A DNA stretch of 64,000 nucleotides from Defluviicoccus sp. bin129 (GTDB lineage: Bacteria > Pseudomonadota > Alphaproteobacteria > MPNO01), in the NCBI GenBank assembly GCA_002239065.1, contig MPNO01000017.1, forward strand, positions 1 through 64,000, read 5' to 3'. Both the position numbers and the translations under genes were made by a program. A model generated the notes under the pieces. It was given only the letters and a program-made list of their open reading frames with translations, searched no databases and was not told the origin of the DNA. Numbering within the stretch: position 1 is the first letter of the stretch; each line of letters starts with the position of its first letter. This document shows, piece by piece, positions 45,910-54,869 of the stretch.

Positions 45910-47175
45910 TCAGGCCGCGGCGCAGCGGATCGGCAGCGATTCCAGGCCGCGCAGCACGATGGTCCTGCGGAAACGCGGGCGGTAGGTGGCGAGCCCGATC
46001 TCGGCGAACCGCTCGAGCAGCATCTCCAGCGCGATCCGCCCCTCGAGCCGCGCCAGCGGCGCGCCGAGGCAGTGGTGGATACCCCGGCCGAAGGACAGAT
46101 GGGGTCCCTGGTCGCGGCCGACATCGAGGCGGTCGGGGTCGTCGAACGCGTCCGGGTCCCGGTTGGCCGCGCCGATCAGGAGCACGACGTTGTCGCGTTT
46201 GCGCACCGGAAACCCGTTCACCTCGCAATCTTCGAGCACGCGCCGGAAATCCGTCTGCACCGGCGAATCGAAGCGCAGCAATTCCTCCACCGCCGAGGGG
46301 ATGAGAGCCGGATCGTCCCTCAGCCGCCGGAGCTGATCGGGGCTGCGCAGCAGGGCCAGGACCCCGTTGCCGATGAGATTGGTGGTGGTCTCGTTGCCGG
46401 CGATCAGCAGGAGACGCAGCATGTTGAGCGTCTCGCGCTCGCTCAGCCGTTCGCCTTCGTCCTCCGCCTGCACCAGGGCGCTCAAGATGTCGTCGCGCGG
46501 GTCCGCCCGGCGCGCTTCGATGATCTTGCGGAAATAGGCATCGAACGCCCTCGATGCCGCGGCGCCGGCCTCGCGTTCGCGCCGTCCGATGGACGGCTCC
46601 AGCAGGCGCGCGCGCTGGGCCGACCAGGTCTTGAACTGCTCCCTGTCTTGCGGCGGCACGCCGAGCATCTCGGCGATCACGATCACCGGCAGAGGCTGGG
46701 CCACCGCCGGCATCAGGTCGAACCCGCCGGGATCGCCGATGTCGTCCAGCAGCCCGCCCATGATGCCGCGGATCTGCGGCTCCAGCGCGTTGACCGCCCG
46801 CGGGGTGAAGGCCTTGTTCACCAGCGCCCGCAGCCGGGTGTGGTCCGGCGGGTCGAGGAACAGCATGGTGAACTCGTCGGGCGGCGGCAGCATGGCCATC
46901 TGCCGCGGCGACAGCGTGCCCCGGCGCGGGTCGTTGCCGAAATGCCGGTGGTCGCGCATGATCGTGTCCACGTCGCCGTGGCGGGTGAACATCCAGGCAT
47001 TGAGCAGCCGGCTGCGATGGACCTGTCCGCGGGCGCGCAGCGCCGCATAGAACGGGTAGGGGTCCTGGGCCATCCCGGCGGATAGCGGGTTATAGGCCAC
47101 CCCGTCGCGCAAGCGCTCGCGCAGCAGCACGGCGCCGACGACCGCGGACCGCATCGCCTCGCCCAGTGACGCCAT
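45910..47175 (-). CDS. Cytochrome P450
   Basis: A 421-residue soluble bacterial P450. Visible landmarks are the I-helix AGNETTT, the ExxR motif in AVEELLRFDSPVQ, and the heme loop FGRGIHHCLGAPLARLE with the Cys thiolate. FLDPPDHTRLRALVNKAFTP is the conserved C-helix region. ATG 47175 was chosen over the long upstream in-frame extension to 47352, which is Arg/Gly-rich, unlike a P450. It hydroxylates an unknown lipid- or terpenoid-like substrate and needs a ferredoxin pair not encoded here. Confidence 0.92.
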   Translation of the reverse strand: MASLGEAMRSAVVGAVLLRERLRDGVAYNPLSAGMAQDPYPFYAALRARGQVHRSRLLNAWMFTRHGDVDTIMRDHRHFGNDPRRGTLSPRQMAMLPPPDEFTMLFLDPPDHTRLRALVNKAFTPRAVNALEPQIRGIMGGLLDDIGDPGGFDLMPAVAQPLPVIVIAEMLGVPPQDREQFKTWSAQRARLLEPSIGRREREAGAAASRAFDAYFRKIIEARRADPRDDILSALVQAEDEGERLSERETLNMLRLLLIAGNETTTNLIGNGVLALLRSPDQLRRLRDDPALIPSAVEELLRFDSPVQTDFRRVLEDCEVNGFPVRKRDNVVLLIGAANRDPDAFDDPDRLDVGRDQGPHLSFGRGIHHCLGAPLARLEGRIALEMLLERFAEIGLATYRPRFRRTIVLRGLESLPIRCAAA

Positions 47176-47282
47176 CTTCGCCCCCCTGCTCCCTCTCCCG
47201 AAGGCGGTTCGCGGAAACCCCCGACCCGCTCGAAGATACCCCATTGCCCGCCCGCCCGCGCGGCGTCCCCGGCAACGAAAAC

Positions 47283-47305
47283 GGGCGCCGAAAATTCCGG
47301 CGCCC
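47283..47305 (-). terminator. Rho-independent terminator of the second GMC gene
   Basis: GGGCGCCG and CGGCGCCC form a perfect 8-base-pair stem with a 7-base AT-rich loop. Read on the minus strand it is followed by CGTTTTCGTT, a T-rich run, so it should end transcription of the GMC gene coming from 49059. This gives a 3' untranslated region of about 140-160 bases that contains the parS site. Confidence 0.7.
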
Positions 47306-47395
47306 ATTCCCGCGAGGATGGCAAATCTACCCCAAAGCGTGTCCCGTGTCAAGCATTATTTTGCCTGATGGGAATAGGTCAGCAATGTTGACCAT

Positions 47396-47411
47396 TGTTT
47401 CACGTGAAACA
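47396..47411. promoter_or_regulatory. parS: parS centromere site (ParB-binding)
   Basis: Bases 47396-47411 read TGTTTCACGTGAAACA, a perfect 16-base palindrome identical to the consensus chromosomal parS. ParB loads there, spreads and condenses nearby DNA, and with ParA segregates the origin region. In bacteria with ParABS, such sites lie near the replication origin, so this segment is probably origin-proximal. It is intergenic, about 30 bases downstream of the GMC stop. No parA, parB or gidAB genes are in the window. Confidence 0.88.
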
Positions 47412-47415
47412 TTGT

Positions 47416-47438
47416 CCCGAAACGGTACTATTTTCGGG
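47416..47438. other. Hairpin between parS and the GMC stop
   Basis: CCCGAAA and TTTCGGG form a 7-base-pair stem with a 9-base loop, directly between the parS palindrome and the GMC stop codon. It lacks a T-run on either side, so it is probably not a terminator by itself. It could protect the message end or insulate the parS site. Confidence 0.45.
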
Positions 47439-47442
47439 TCCG

Positions 47443-49059
47443 TCAGCCGCGCGAATCCTCCAGCATCATCGCCGCGCCCTTCTCGGCGATCATGATGGTT
47501 GGGCTGTTGGTGTTGCCCGAGGTGATCGCCGGCATGACCGAGGCGTCGATCACCCGCAGATTCTCCATGCCGTGCAGCTTCAGCCGGTCGCCGACAACCG
47601 CCTCTGCATCCGGCCCCATCCGGCAGGTGCCGACGGGGTGGAAGATGGTCGTGCCGATATCGCCCGCCGCCGCGGCCAGATCGTCGTCGGTCTCCCGCTC
47701 CGGCCCGGGCAGGACCTCTTCCGGCGTGTAGGGCTGGAGCGACGGCGCGGCGGCGATCCTCCGGGTCAGCCGGATCGCCTCGACCGCGACCCGCCGGTCG
47801 CCCGGGGTCGAGAGGTAGTTGGGCGCGATCGCCGGCGCCTCCCTCGGGTCGGGCGATTTCAGGCATACCGATCCGCGGCTCTCCGGTCGGAGATTGCACA
47901 CCGAGGCGGTGAAGGCCGGGAAGCGGTGCAGCGGCTCGCCGAACCGGTCGAGCGAGAGCGGCTGGACATGGTATTGCAGGTTCGCGGTCTCGCGCGACGC
48001 ATCGGACCTGGCGAACACCCCGAGCTGGCTCGGCGCCATGGTGAGCGGGCCGCGCCGGAACAGCGCGTATTGCAGCCCCATCCGGGCCTTCCCCCACAGG
48101 CTGTTGGCGAGCTGGTTGAGGGTGACCACGTTGGCGACCCGGTAGATCAGCCGGAGCTGCAGATGGTCCTGCAGATTGGCGCCGACGCCCGGCAGCTCGC
48201 GGCGCACCGCCACGCCGTTCGCGCGCAACAGATCGCCCGGCCCGACGCCCGAGACCTGGAGCAGATGCGGCGATCCGATCGAGCCCGCCGCGAGCACCAG
48301 CTCGCCCGCCACCTCGACCCGGCTCTCCTTCCCCCGGAGCCGGAATTCGAGCCCGCCGGCCCGGTTTCCGTCGAACAGGATGCGGCTCGCCTGGGCGTGC
48401 ACCAGGACGGTGAGGTTGGGACGGTTCCGCGCCGGCTTGAGGAAGGCGTCGACCGCGCTCCAGCGCGTGCCCCGGCGCTGGTTGACCGTGAACTTGCCGG
48501 TGCCCTCGTTGTCGCCGTCGTTGAAGTCCGGCGTCGGGCGGATGCCGATGTCGTTGCAGGCGCGCTCGAAGGCATCGAGGATCTCCCAGCCGAGCCGCTG
48601 CCGCTCGACCCGCCACTCGCCGCCGGTGCCGTGAGACGCATCCGCCGGGCCGAAATGATGCTCCGACCTGCGGAACCAGGGCAGCACGTCGTCCCAGCCC
48701 CAGCCGCGATTGCCCATCTGCGCCCAGAGGTCGTAATCGCGCGCCTGGCCGCGCATGTAGATCATGCCGTTGATCGACGAGCAGCCGCCCAGCACCCGGC
48801 CGCGCGCGTAGTTGAGCGCGCGCCCGTTCAGCCCGGCCTCCGGCTCGGTCTGGAAGCACCAGTCGGTGCGCGGGTTGTTCTGGGTGTAGAGATAGCCGAC
48901 CGGCACCCTGATCCAGAAATAGTTGTCCTTGCCGCCGGCCTCGAGCAGCAGCACCCGGTTGCGCCGGTCCTCCGACAGCCGGTTGGCCAGCACGCAGCCC
49001 GCCGGGCCGGCGCCGACGATCACGTAATCGAAGCTTCCGAGGCTGGCGGGTTCGGTCAT
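47443..49059 (-). CDS. GMC-family FAD oxidoreductase (2)
   Basis: A 538-residue glucose-methanol-choline oxidoreductase. FAD binding is by DYVIVGAGPAGCVLANRLSED (quoted in part). GMC signatures are GRVLGGCSSINGMIYMRG and AAGSIGSPHLLQVSGVG, and the active-site His is in FHPVGTCRMG. It is a paralogue of the enzyme at 30796 but clearly different in sequence, so it probably has another alcohol substrate. Its message ends at the terminator at 47283 and carries the parS site in its 3' end. It is divergent from an SDR gene by 71 bases. Confidence 0.9.
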   Translation of the reverse strand: MTEPASLGSFDYVIVGAGPAGCVLANRLSEDRRNRVLLLEAGGKDNYFWIRVPVGYLYTQNNPRTDWCFQTEPEAGLNGRALNYARGRVLGGCSSINGMIYMRGQARDYDLWAQMGNRGWGWDDVLPWFRRSEHHFGPADASHGTGGEWRVERQRLGWEILDAFERACNDIGIRPTPDFNDGDNEGTGKFTVNQRRGTRWSAVDAFLKPARNRPNLTVLVHAQASRILFDGNRAGGLEFRLRGKESRVEVAGELVLAAGSIGSPHLLQVSGVGPGDLLRANGVAVRRELPGVGANLQDHLQLRLIYRVANVVTLNQLANSLWGKARMGLQYALFRRGPLTMAPSQLGVFARSDASRETANLQYHVQPLSLDRFGEPLHRFPAFTASVCNLRPESRGSVCLKSPDPREAPAIAPNYLSTPGDRRVAVEAIRLTRRIAAAPSLQPYTPEEVLPGPERETDDDLAAAAGDIGTTIFHPVGTCRMGPDAEAVVGDRLKLHGMENLRVIDASVMPAITSGNTNSPTIMIAEKGAAMMLEDSRG

Positions 49060-49130
49060 TCGATGGCTCCTGGCTACCCGGCTATTTTTTCGTCATGGTC
49101 GTCGAAGGACAACAGTGGCGAGGAGCGAAC

Positions 49131-49784
49131 ATGCCGACGGTGGCGGTCATCGGCGCGAGCCGGGGGATCGGGCTCGGCCTGGTCGAGCTTTACGCAGGCG
49201 AGGGGTGGCGGGTGCACGCGACCACGCGCAGCCCGGCGAGCCCCGGGGCGCTCGGCGAGGTCGCGGGCGATTTGCGTCTCCACGGCCTCGACGTGACCGA
49301 TCGCGCGCAACAGCTTGCGTTTCGCGACGCGCTCGGGGAGGAGGGCATCGACGTGCTGATCCACAACGCGGGCGTCTATGGCGACGGGATGAGCGCTGCC
49401 GCGGTCAACCGGGTCAACGCCGAGGCCCCGATCGAGATGGCCGAGCTGCTGATGGAGGCGGTGCTCGGGAGCGGGCAGCGCAAGATCGCGCTGATCACCA
49501 GCATGATGGGCGCGCGCCGGGGCTCGCGCCGCAGCCTCGGCAAGTACGGCGAGTCCAAGGCGGCGCTCAACGACCGGTTCCGCGAACGCGCGGGACGCTG
49601 GCGAGAACGGGGCTGTCTCGCCGTGGTGATCCATCCCGGCTGGGTCCGCACCGACATGGGCGGCCGCCATGCCTCGATCTCGGTGGCCGAGAGCGCGCGC
49701 GGCATCCACGCGGTGATGGCCGGGCTCGACGAGTCCCGGCACGGCCGGTTCTGGACCTGGGACGGGCGCGAGCACCCGTGGTAG
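49131..49784 (+). CDS. Short-chain dehydrogenase/reductase (CsgA/YciK-like)
   Basis: A 217-residue SDR with IGASRGIGLGLVELY for NAD(P) binding, IHNAGVYG, the Ser in SMMGAR and the catalytic YGESK motif (YxxxK). The C-terminus is short (GRFWTWDGREHPW), as in the C-factor-like group. ATG 49131 follows AGGAGCGAAC. It is divergent from the GMC gene and meets the TauD-like gene tail to tail with four bases between. It probably reduces or oxidises a carbonyl or alcohol; substrate unknown. Confidence 0.88.
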   Translation: MPTVAVIGASRGIGLGLVELYAGEGWRVHATTRSPASPGALGEVAGDLRLHGLDVTDRAQQLAFRDALGEEGIDVLIHNAGVYGDGMSAAAVNRVNAEAPIEMAELLMEAVLGSGQRKIALITSMMGARRGSRRSLGKYGESKAALNDRFRERAGRWRERGCLAVVIHPGWVRTDMGGRHASISVAESARGIHAVMAGLDESRHGRFWTWDGREHPW

Positions 49785-49788
49785 GGGC

Positions 49789-50856
49789 CTATCCGGGATA
49801 GACGAGCCGGATCTGCTGCCGCGTCCCCTCGGGGCTGACGCCGCGCGACCACTGTACCGAATAGGGGGTCGGCGGGCGGAAATCCGGGATGCTCAGCCAG
49901 AGGCGCCACAGCACGCGCTTGCGCTCGGGCTCCGGCCAGTCCTCGAATTCGGTCCTGGTGTGGATGGCCGTGTAGTTGTTGAGGATCTGGATGTCGCCCC
50001 GCCTGAACTCCATGTCGGCGTGATGTTCTTCGGCCAGCTCCGAGACGAAGTCGATGGCCTCGCGCTGCGCCGGCGTCATGTCCGGCGCTTCCGGCAAGGC
50101 GTGGCCCTTCATGATGTGCTGCGGCCCGAAGGCGGTCGAAAGCCTGCCGTCGTGGAAGTTGAACACCGGGCTCTCGAAATAGGGCGCTTCGCCCGCGTTC
50201 ATCTCTCCATGCTTGGTCCAGCAGAACGGCCGGGTGAGCGTATCGAGCAGGTCCGGGCGCCGGCGCAGCACCTCGTTGTGGAGCCTGACCGTGCTCGCGA
50301 TCTTCGAGAGCCCGCCCGATTTCGCGGTGTGGATGCAGAGCAGCGCCACCGCGTCCGTCTGGTCGCAGTGATAGTCCATCGTCGCCGCGGTCTGGTAGCC
50401 GCGGTGCCGGGGATGGCCGTATTCCCGCCCGGCATCCAGCACATGGCCGATCATGTCGCCTTCCGGGTTGTTGGACCGCGGAACGCCCATATGGAGGCCC
50501 ATCGCCCAGTACACCGTGGCGACCTCGATCGGCGACAGATCGTCCATCGGCAGGCCGCGATAGAGCGCGATGCCCGGCCCGTCGCGCAGGGAGTCCAGCA
50601 TCGCGTCGACCCGCCCGGCGAACGGGCCGAGGTCGAAATCGGAGCGCGCGGTGGCGAGCAGCCGGTCGGGGTCGCCGTCCAGCCGGGCGGCTCCGGCGCG
50701 CGCCATGTCGACCAGATGGGCGGTTTCCGCCGCCGTCGCCGCGAAGCGCCAATCGGTCCTCGCCTCGAGCTCGGCCCCGGTCCAGCCCGCCGGGTCGACC
50801 GCCTCCCGGCCGATTCCGGCGGCGGGACGGTCCGTGGCGTCGAGCATAGCGGTCAT
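49789..50856 (-). CDS. TauD/TfdA-family 2OG/Fe(II) oxygenase
   Basis: A 355-residue 2-oxoglutarate-dependent dioxygenase of the TauD/CAS-like superfamily. The iron ligands His-x-Asp are in DYHCDQTDAV, and the distal His in NYTAIHTRTEF. A Trp-Arg-rich segment KRVLWRLWL supplies the 2-oxoglutarate-binding Arg. Family members remove sulfite from taurine, cleave aryl ethers or hydroxylate amino acids. ATG 50856 gives a full-length protein; ATG 50847 is an alternative. It is cotranscribed with the IPNS-like oxygenase upstream, 22 bases apart. Confidence 0.88.
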   Translation of the reverse strand: MTAMLDATDRPAAGIGREAVDPAGWTGAELEARTDWRFAATAAETAHLVDMARAGAARLDGDPDRLLATARSDFDLGPFAGRVDAMLDSLRDGPGIALYRGLPMDDLSPIEVATVYWAMGLHMGVPRSNNPEGDMIGHVLDAGREYGHPRHRGYQTAATMDYHCDQTDAVALLCIHTAKSGGLSKIASTVRLHNEVLRRRPDLLDTLTRPFCWTKHGEMNAGEAPYFESPVFNFHDGRLSTAFGPQHIMKGHALPEAPDMTPAQREAIDFVSELAEEHHADMEFRRGDIQILNNYTAIHTRTEFEDWPEPERKRVLWRLWLSIPDFRPPTPYSVQWSRGVSPEGTRQQIRLVYPG

Positions 50857-50878
50857 CGGTGCTGCCTCCCGGCGCGCG

Positions 50879-51865
50879 CTACCCGGCCCTGGCGGGCCGG
50901 GGGGACTGTCCCGCGCCGGCCGCCCGGTGGATCTTCTCGATATAGTGTTCGGCGAGGCTGACGGCGTCGCCCGCATCCTCGAAGATCCCGTTGAGCATCG
51001 CGTCGTAGTTGGGCTGGTGGAAGAACACCAGGGAAATCCGGTCGCGCCGGGGGCTCCCCTGGGGCGGGTTGGCGACCCGGTGCAGGGTCGAGGCCCAGCG
51101 CCCACCCGTCCAGCGCGCCATCGCATCGCCGAGATTGCAGACGAAGGCGTCCGCGGGCGGGCGCATGTCGGTCCAGCCGCCCTGCGGCAGCTTCACCTGG
51201 AGGCTTCCCGGCACGTCGTCGCCGCGCAGGATGGTGAGCGTGCCGTAATCGGTGTGGGCGCCCGCGCGCAGCTGCCGCTCCGCCGGGGACTCGGTCTGCG
51301 CCGGGTAGCGGATCAGCCGCATCACGCTGGCCGGCCGGTCGATCTTGTCGGCGAAGAACGCCTCGTCCAGCCCGAGCGCCAGCGCCATGGCCCCCATCAG
51401 CCGGTCGCCGAGCCCGGACAGGGTGCGGAAATACGTGTCCACCGTCTCGCGAAAGCCTTCCGGCCGGGCGGGGTAGCGGTTGTCGGCAAAGAAATACGCC
51501 GCCACCTCGCCCCGGTAATAGGGATCGTCGGGCACGTCGGGCGGGCCCATCGCATAGGCCTCCTGGAGGTCGGGCGGCGTCTCCACGCCCAGCGTGTAGG
51601 CGAGCGAGCGGTCGGCGTAGGGGTAGTAGCCGCGCCCGACCCGGCTCTCGGGCCTGAGTATCTTGCGCTTCTCGGAGACCGGCAGGGCGAAGAAATCGAC
51701 CGCCGCCTGGCGGGTGCGGGCGATCAGCCCGGCGGGGACCCCGTGCCCGGTGATGCAGAAGAAGCCGGACTCCTCGCACGCCGCGGCGATCTCGTCCGCC
51801 ACCCTCCGCCTGTCTTCGGCCCCGCCTCGCAAATAGGGGCCGATATCGATCGCCGGAACCGACAT
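50879..51865 (-). CDS. Isopenicillin-N-synthase-like 2OG/Fe(II) oxygenase
   Basis: A 328-residue member of the DIOX_N plus 2OG-FeII_Oxy family. The N-terminal domain has IDIGPYLRGG and ESGFFCITGHGVP. The iron site is His-x-Asp in AHTDYGTLTIL and the distal His in STLHRVANPP, with RxS in RDRISLVFF binding 2-oxoglutarate. Bacterial relatives include clavaminate-type and ethylene-forming enzymes as well as many unassigned ones. It is divergent from the molybdopterin gene by 106 bases and precedes the TauD-like gene. Confidence 0.88.
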   Translation of the reverse strand: MSVPAIDIGPYLRGGAEDRRRVADEIAAACEESGFFCITGHGVPAGLIARTRQAAVDFFALPVSEKRKILRPESRVGRGYYPYADRSLAYTLGVETPPDLQEAYAMGPPDVPDDPYYRGEVAAYFFADNRYPARPEGFRETVDTYFRTLSGLGDRLMGAMALALGLDEAFFADKIDRPASVMRLIRYPAQTESPAERQLRAGAHTDYGTLTILRGDDVPGSLQVKLPQGGWTDMRPPADAFVCNLGDAMARWTGGRWASTLHRVANPPQGSPRRDRISLVFFHQPNYDAMLNGIFEDAGDAVSLAEHYIEKIHRAAGAGQSPRPARAG

Positions 51866-51971
51866 CCGCGCTTCCTCCCCCTGTTTTGATAGAGGATTTC
51901 GCTCCCCGGCGCCAGCTTGCCACCCCGCCCGGCCGGCCGTAGGTTTCGCCTTTCCCCAGGAGGCAAGCGCG

Positions 51972-54044
51972 ATGCCGCTGGACGCAGCGCCCGAGATCGT
52001 CCCCTCGACCTGCCCGCACGATTGCCCGAGCGCCTGCGCGCTGGACGTCGAGCGGCTGGACGCGCGCACCATCGGCCGCGTCCACGGCGCGAAGTCCAAC
52101 CCCTATACCGCGGGCGTGGTGTGCGCCAAGGTCGCCCGCTATGCCGAGCGGGTGCACCACCCGGCCCGGCTGACCCGGCCGCTCAGGCGCGTCGGCGCCA
52201 GGGGCGAGGGGATCGCCGCGTTCGCGCCGATCGGCTGGGACGAGGCGCTGGACGAGGTCGCGGACCGGCTGAAGGCGGTGGCGGCCGATTGGGGCGGCGA
52301 GGCGGTCTGGCCCTATTTCTATGCCGGCACGATGGGGCTGGTGCAGCGCGACGGCATCGACCGGCTGCGCCATGTCATGCGCTATGCCCGCCAGCACTCC
52401 ACCTTCTGCGTCGCCCTCGCCGATGCCGGCTGGCGCGCCGGGGCGGGCGTCAAGTACGGCACCGATTCGCGCGAGATCCAGGATGCCGACCTCATCGTGG
52501 TGTGGGGCGGCAACCCGGTGAACACCCAGGTCAACGTGATGACCCATGTCGCGCGGGCGCGCAGGGCACGCGGCGCGAAGCTGGTCGTGGTCGATCCCTA
52601 CCGCACCGGGACGGCGGAACAGGCGGACATGCATCTGGCGCTCCGCCCGGGCACCGACGGGGCGCTGGCCTGCGCGGTGATGCATATCCTGTTCCGCGAC
52701 GGCTGGGCCGACCGGGCGTATATGGAGCAATACGCCGATTGCCCGGCCGCGCTGGAGGAGCATCTGCGGAACCGCGGTCCCGAATGGGCCGCCCGCATCA
52801 CCGGCCTCGGGGTCGACGAGATCGAGGCCTTCGCCGCGCTCTACGGGCGCACCGACCGCGCCTATATGCGGGTCGGCTACGGTTTCACCCGTTCGCGCAA
52901 CGGCGCGGCCAACATGCACGCGGTGACCTCGATCCCGACCGTCGCCGGCAAGTGGCGCCACCGGGGGGGCGGGGCGCTCTATTCCAACGCGGAGCTGTTC
53001 CCGGTCGACTTCACCCTGATCCGCGGCCTCGACGCGATGGACAGATCCACCCGGATACTCGACCAGGCGCGCATCGGCCCGGTCCTGACCGGCGATCCCC
53101 GCGACGGGACCGACCGGCTGCCGGTGAAGGCGATGTTCATCCAGAACACCAACCCGATGATGGTGGCGCCGGAAACCCGCAAGGTGCGCGAGGGCTTCCT
53201 GCGCGAGGACCTGTTCGTCTGCGTCCACGAACAGTTCATGACCGAGACCGCCGCGATGGCCGATATCGTGCTGCCGGCGACGACCTTCCTGGAGCATGAC
53301 GACATCTATGCCGCCGGCGGCCACACCTATCTCCAGCTCGCCCGCCGCGCGATCGAGCCCCTGGGGGGATGCCGGTCCAATCACGCGGTGCTGTGCGGCC
53401 TTGCCGAGCGCCTCGGCGCGGACCATCCCGGCTTCCGCATGACGGAGTGGGAGATCATCGACCGGACGCTGAAAGCCTCCGGGCTGGGCGATGCCGAGAC
53501 GGCGGCCGACGGGCGCTGGATCGACTGTTCCAAATCCTCCGAAGAGATGCGTTTCCTCGACGGCTTCGGGCACCCCGACGGCAGGTTCCGCTTCCGGCCC
53601 GACTGGTCGGCGGTCGGCCGCGACGCCGACCGGATGCCCGAGCTGCCGGACCACTTGGCGATCGTCGACGAGGCCGACGGGGAGCACCCGTTCCGGCTGG
53701 TGACCGCGCCCTCGCGCAACTACCTCAACTCGAGCTTCACCGAGACGCCGACCTCGCGGGAGCGCGAGAGCCGGCCGACGATCAAGCTGCATCCGCAAGA
53801 CCTAGCGGCCACCGGCGTCGGCGACGGGGACCGCGTGCGGGTGGGCAACCGGCGCGCCTCCATCGTCCTCCATGCCGAGGCGTTCGACGGCCTGCAGCCC
53901 GGCGTCGCGGTCATCGAGAGCATCTGGCCCAACGCGGCGTTCGAGGAGGGGCTCGGGGTCAACGCGCTGGTGAGCGCCGATCCCGGCCCGCCCTATGGCG
54001 GCGCGGTCTATCACGACACCGCCGTCTGGGTGCGGCCGGCCTAG
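51972..54044 (+). CDS. Molybdopterin oxidoreductase, cytoplasmic DMSO-reductase family
   Basis: A 690-residue Mo-bisMGD enzyme. An N-terminal [4Fe-4S] site is formed by C14, C18 and C22 in CPHDCPSAC and C51 in GVVCAK. The middle holds VVWGGNPVNTQVN and the C-terminal MGD-binding domain has LNSSFTETP and WPNAAFEEG. There is no Tat signal, so it acts in the cytoplasm. The group includes formate-dehydrogenase-like and anaerobic dehydrogenases of unknown substrate. It is probably transcribed with the SDR gene 85 bases downstream. No partner FeS or membrane subunit is seen. Confidence 0.88.
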   Translation: MPLDAAPEIVPSTCPHDCPSACALDVERLDARTIGRVHGAKSNPYTAGVVCAKVARYAERVHHPARLTRPLRRVGARGEGIAAFAPIGWDEALDEVADRLKAVAADWGGEAVWPYFYAGTMGLVQRDGIDRLRHVMRYARQHSTFCVALADAGWRAGAGVKYGTDSREIQDADLIVVWGGNPVNTQVNVMTHVARARRARGAKLVVVDPYRTGTAEQADMHLALRPGTDGALACAVMHILFRDGWADRAYMEQYADCPAALEEHLRNRGPEWAARITGLGVDEIEAFAALYGRTDRAYMRVGYGFTRSRNGAANMHAVTSIPTVAGKWRHRGGGALYSNAELFPVDFTLIRGLDAMDRSTRILDQARIGPVLTGDPRDGTDRLPVKAMFIQNTNPMMVAPETRKVREGFLREDLFVCVHEQFMTETAAMADIVLPATTFLEHDDIYAAGGHTYLQLARRAIEPLGGCRSNHAVLCGLAERLGADHPGFRMTEWEIIDRTLKASGLGDAETAADGRWIDCSKSSEEMRFLDGFGHPDGRFRFRPDWSAVGRDADRMPELPDHLAIVDEADGEHPFRLVTAPSRNYLNSSFTETPTSRERESRPTIKLHPQDLAATGVGDGDRVRVGNRRASIVLHAEAFDGLQPGVAVIESIWPNAAFEEGLGVNALVSADPGPPYGGAVYHDTAVWVRPA

Positions 54045-54129
54045 GGTCGCGCCGCGCGCCGGTTGCCAGCCCGGGTCCCGCAGGGCAACCTGCCCGCCGC
54101 GCAACGCCCGCCCAGCGAAGAGGACCGCC

Positions 54130-54861
54130 ATGCAGCTCGACGACAGGGTCGCCCTGGTGACCGGCGCGGCCTCCGGCTTCGGCGAAGCCATCGCCCGGCG
54201 CTATGCCGCCGAAGGCGCGAGCGTGGTCGTCGCGGATCTGAACGACCAGACGGGCCGCAAGGTCGCCGAGGAGATCGGCGGCGCCTACGTCCATGCCGAC
54301 GTGTCCGACCGGGACGACGTCAGGGCCATGATCGGGACCGCGGTCGAGCGCTACGGCCGGCTCGACACGATGGTCAACAATGCCGGCGTCACCCATGTGA
54401 ACCGTCCGATGCTGGAGGTCGGCGAAGAGGAGTTCGACCGCATCTTCGCGGTCAACGTGAAGGCGATCTACCTGGCGGCGATGGAGACGGTGCCGCTGAT
54501 GCGCGAACAGGGCGGGGGCTGCATCATCAACACCGCGTCGACCGCCGGGCTGCGCCCGAGGCCCGGTCTGACCTGGTACAACGCGTCCAAGGGCGCGGTG
54601 ATCACCCTGACCAAGTCGATGGCCGCCGAGCTCGGCCCCGACAACATCCGGGTCAACGCGCTGTGCCCGGTCGCGGGCGACACCCCGCTGCTGCCGTCCT
54701 TCCTCGGCGCCAACAGCCGCGAGGCGTTCGAGGCGACCGTGCCGCTCGGCCGGCTGTCCACCTCCGAAGACGTCGCCAAGGCCGCGCTGTGGCTGGCGAG
54801 CGACGAGGCGAGCTTCATCACCGGGGTCGCGCTCGAGGTGGACGGCGGCCGCTGCGTGTAG
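54130..54861 (+). CDS. Short-chain dehydrogenase/reductase, FabG-like
   Basis: A 243-residue classical SDR. TGAASGFGEAIA binds NAD(P), NNAGVTH is the structural motif, Ser in NTASTAG and YNASK give the catalytic Ser-Tyr-Lys, and ITGVALEVDGGRCV closes the protein. It starts at ATG 54130 after AAGAGGACC. It follows the molybdopterin gene and is 8 bases before a decayed SDR-family gene. Substrate unknown, probably a 3-hydroxy or polyol compound. Confidence 0.92.
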   Translation: MQLDDRVALVTGAASGFGEAIARRYAAEGASVVVADLNDQTGRKVAEEIGGAYVHADVSDRDDVRAMIGTAVERYGRLDTMVNNAGVTHVNRPMLEVGEEEFDRIFAVNVKAIYLAAMETVPLMREQGGGCIINTASTAGLRPRPGLTWYNASKGAVITLTKSMAAELGPDNIRVNALCPVAGDTPLLPSFLGANSREAFEATVPLGRLSTSEDVAKAALWLASDEASFITGVALEVDGGRCV

Positions 54862-54869
54862 GGCGACCG

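Noticed and set aside
45910-47352. Longer P450 start at 47352
   Set aside because: The extra 59 residues are Arg/Gly-rich without P450 similarity and would overlap the terminator at 47283-47305.
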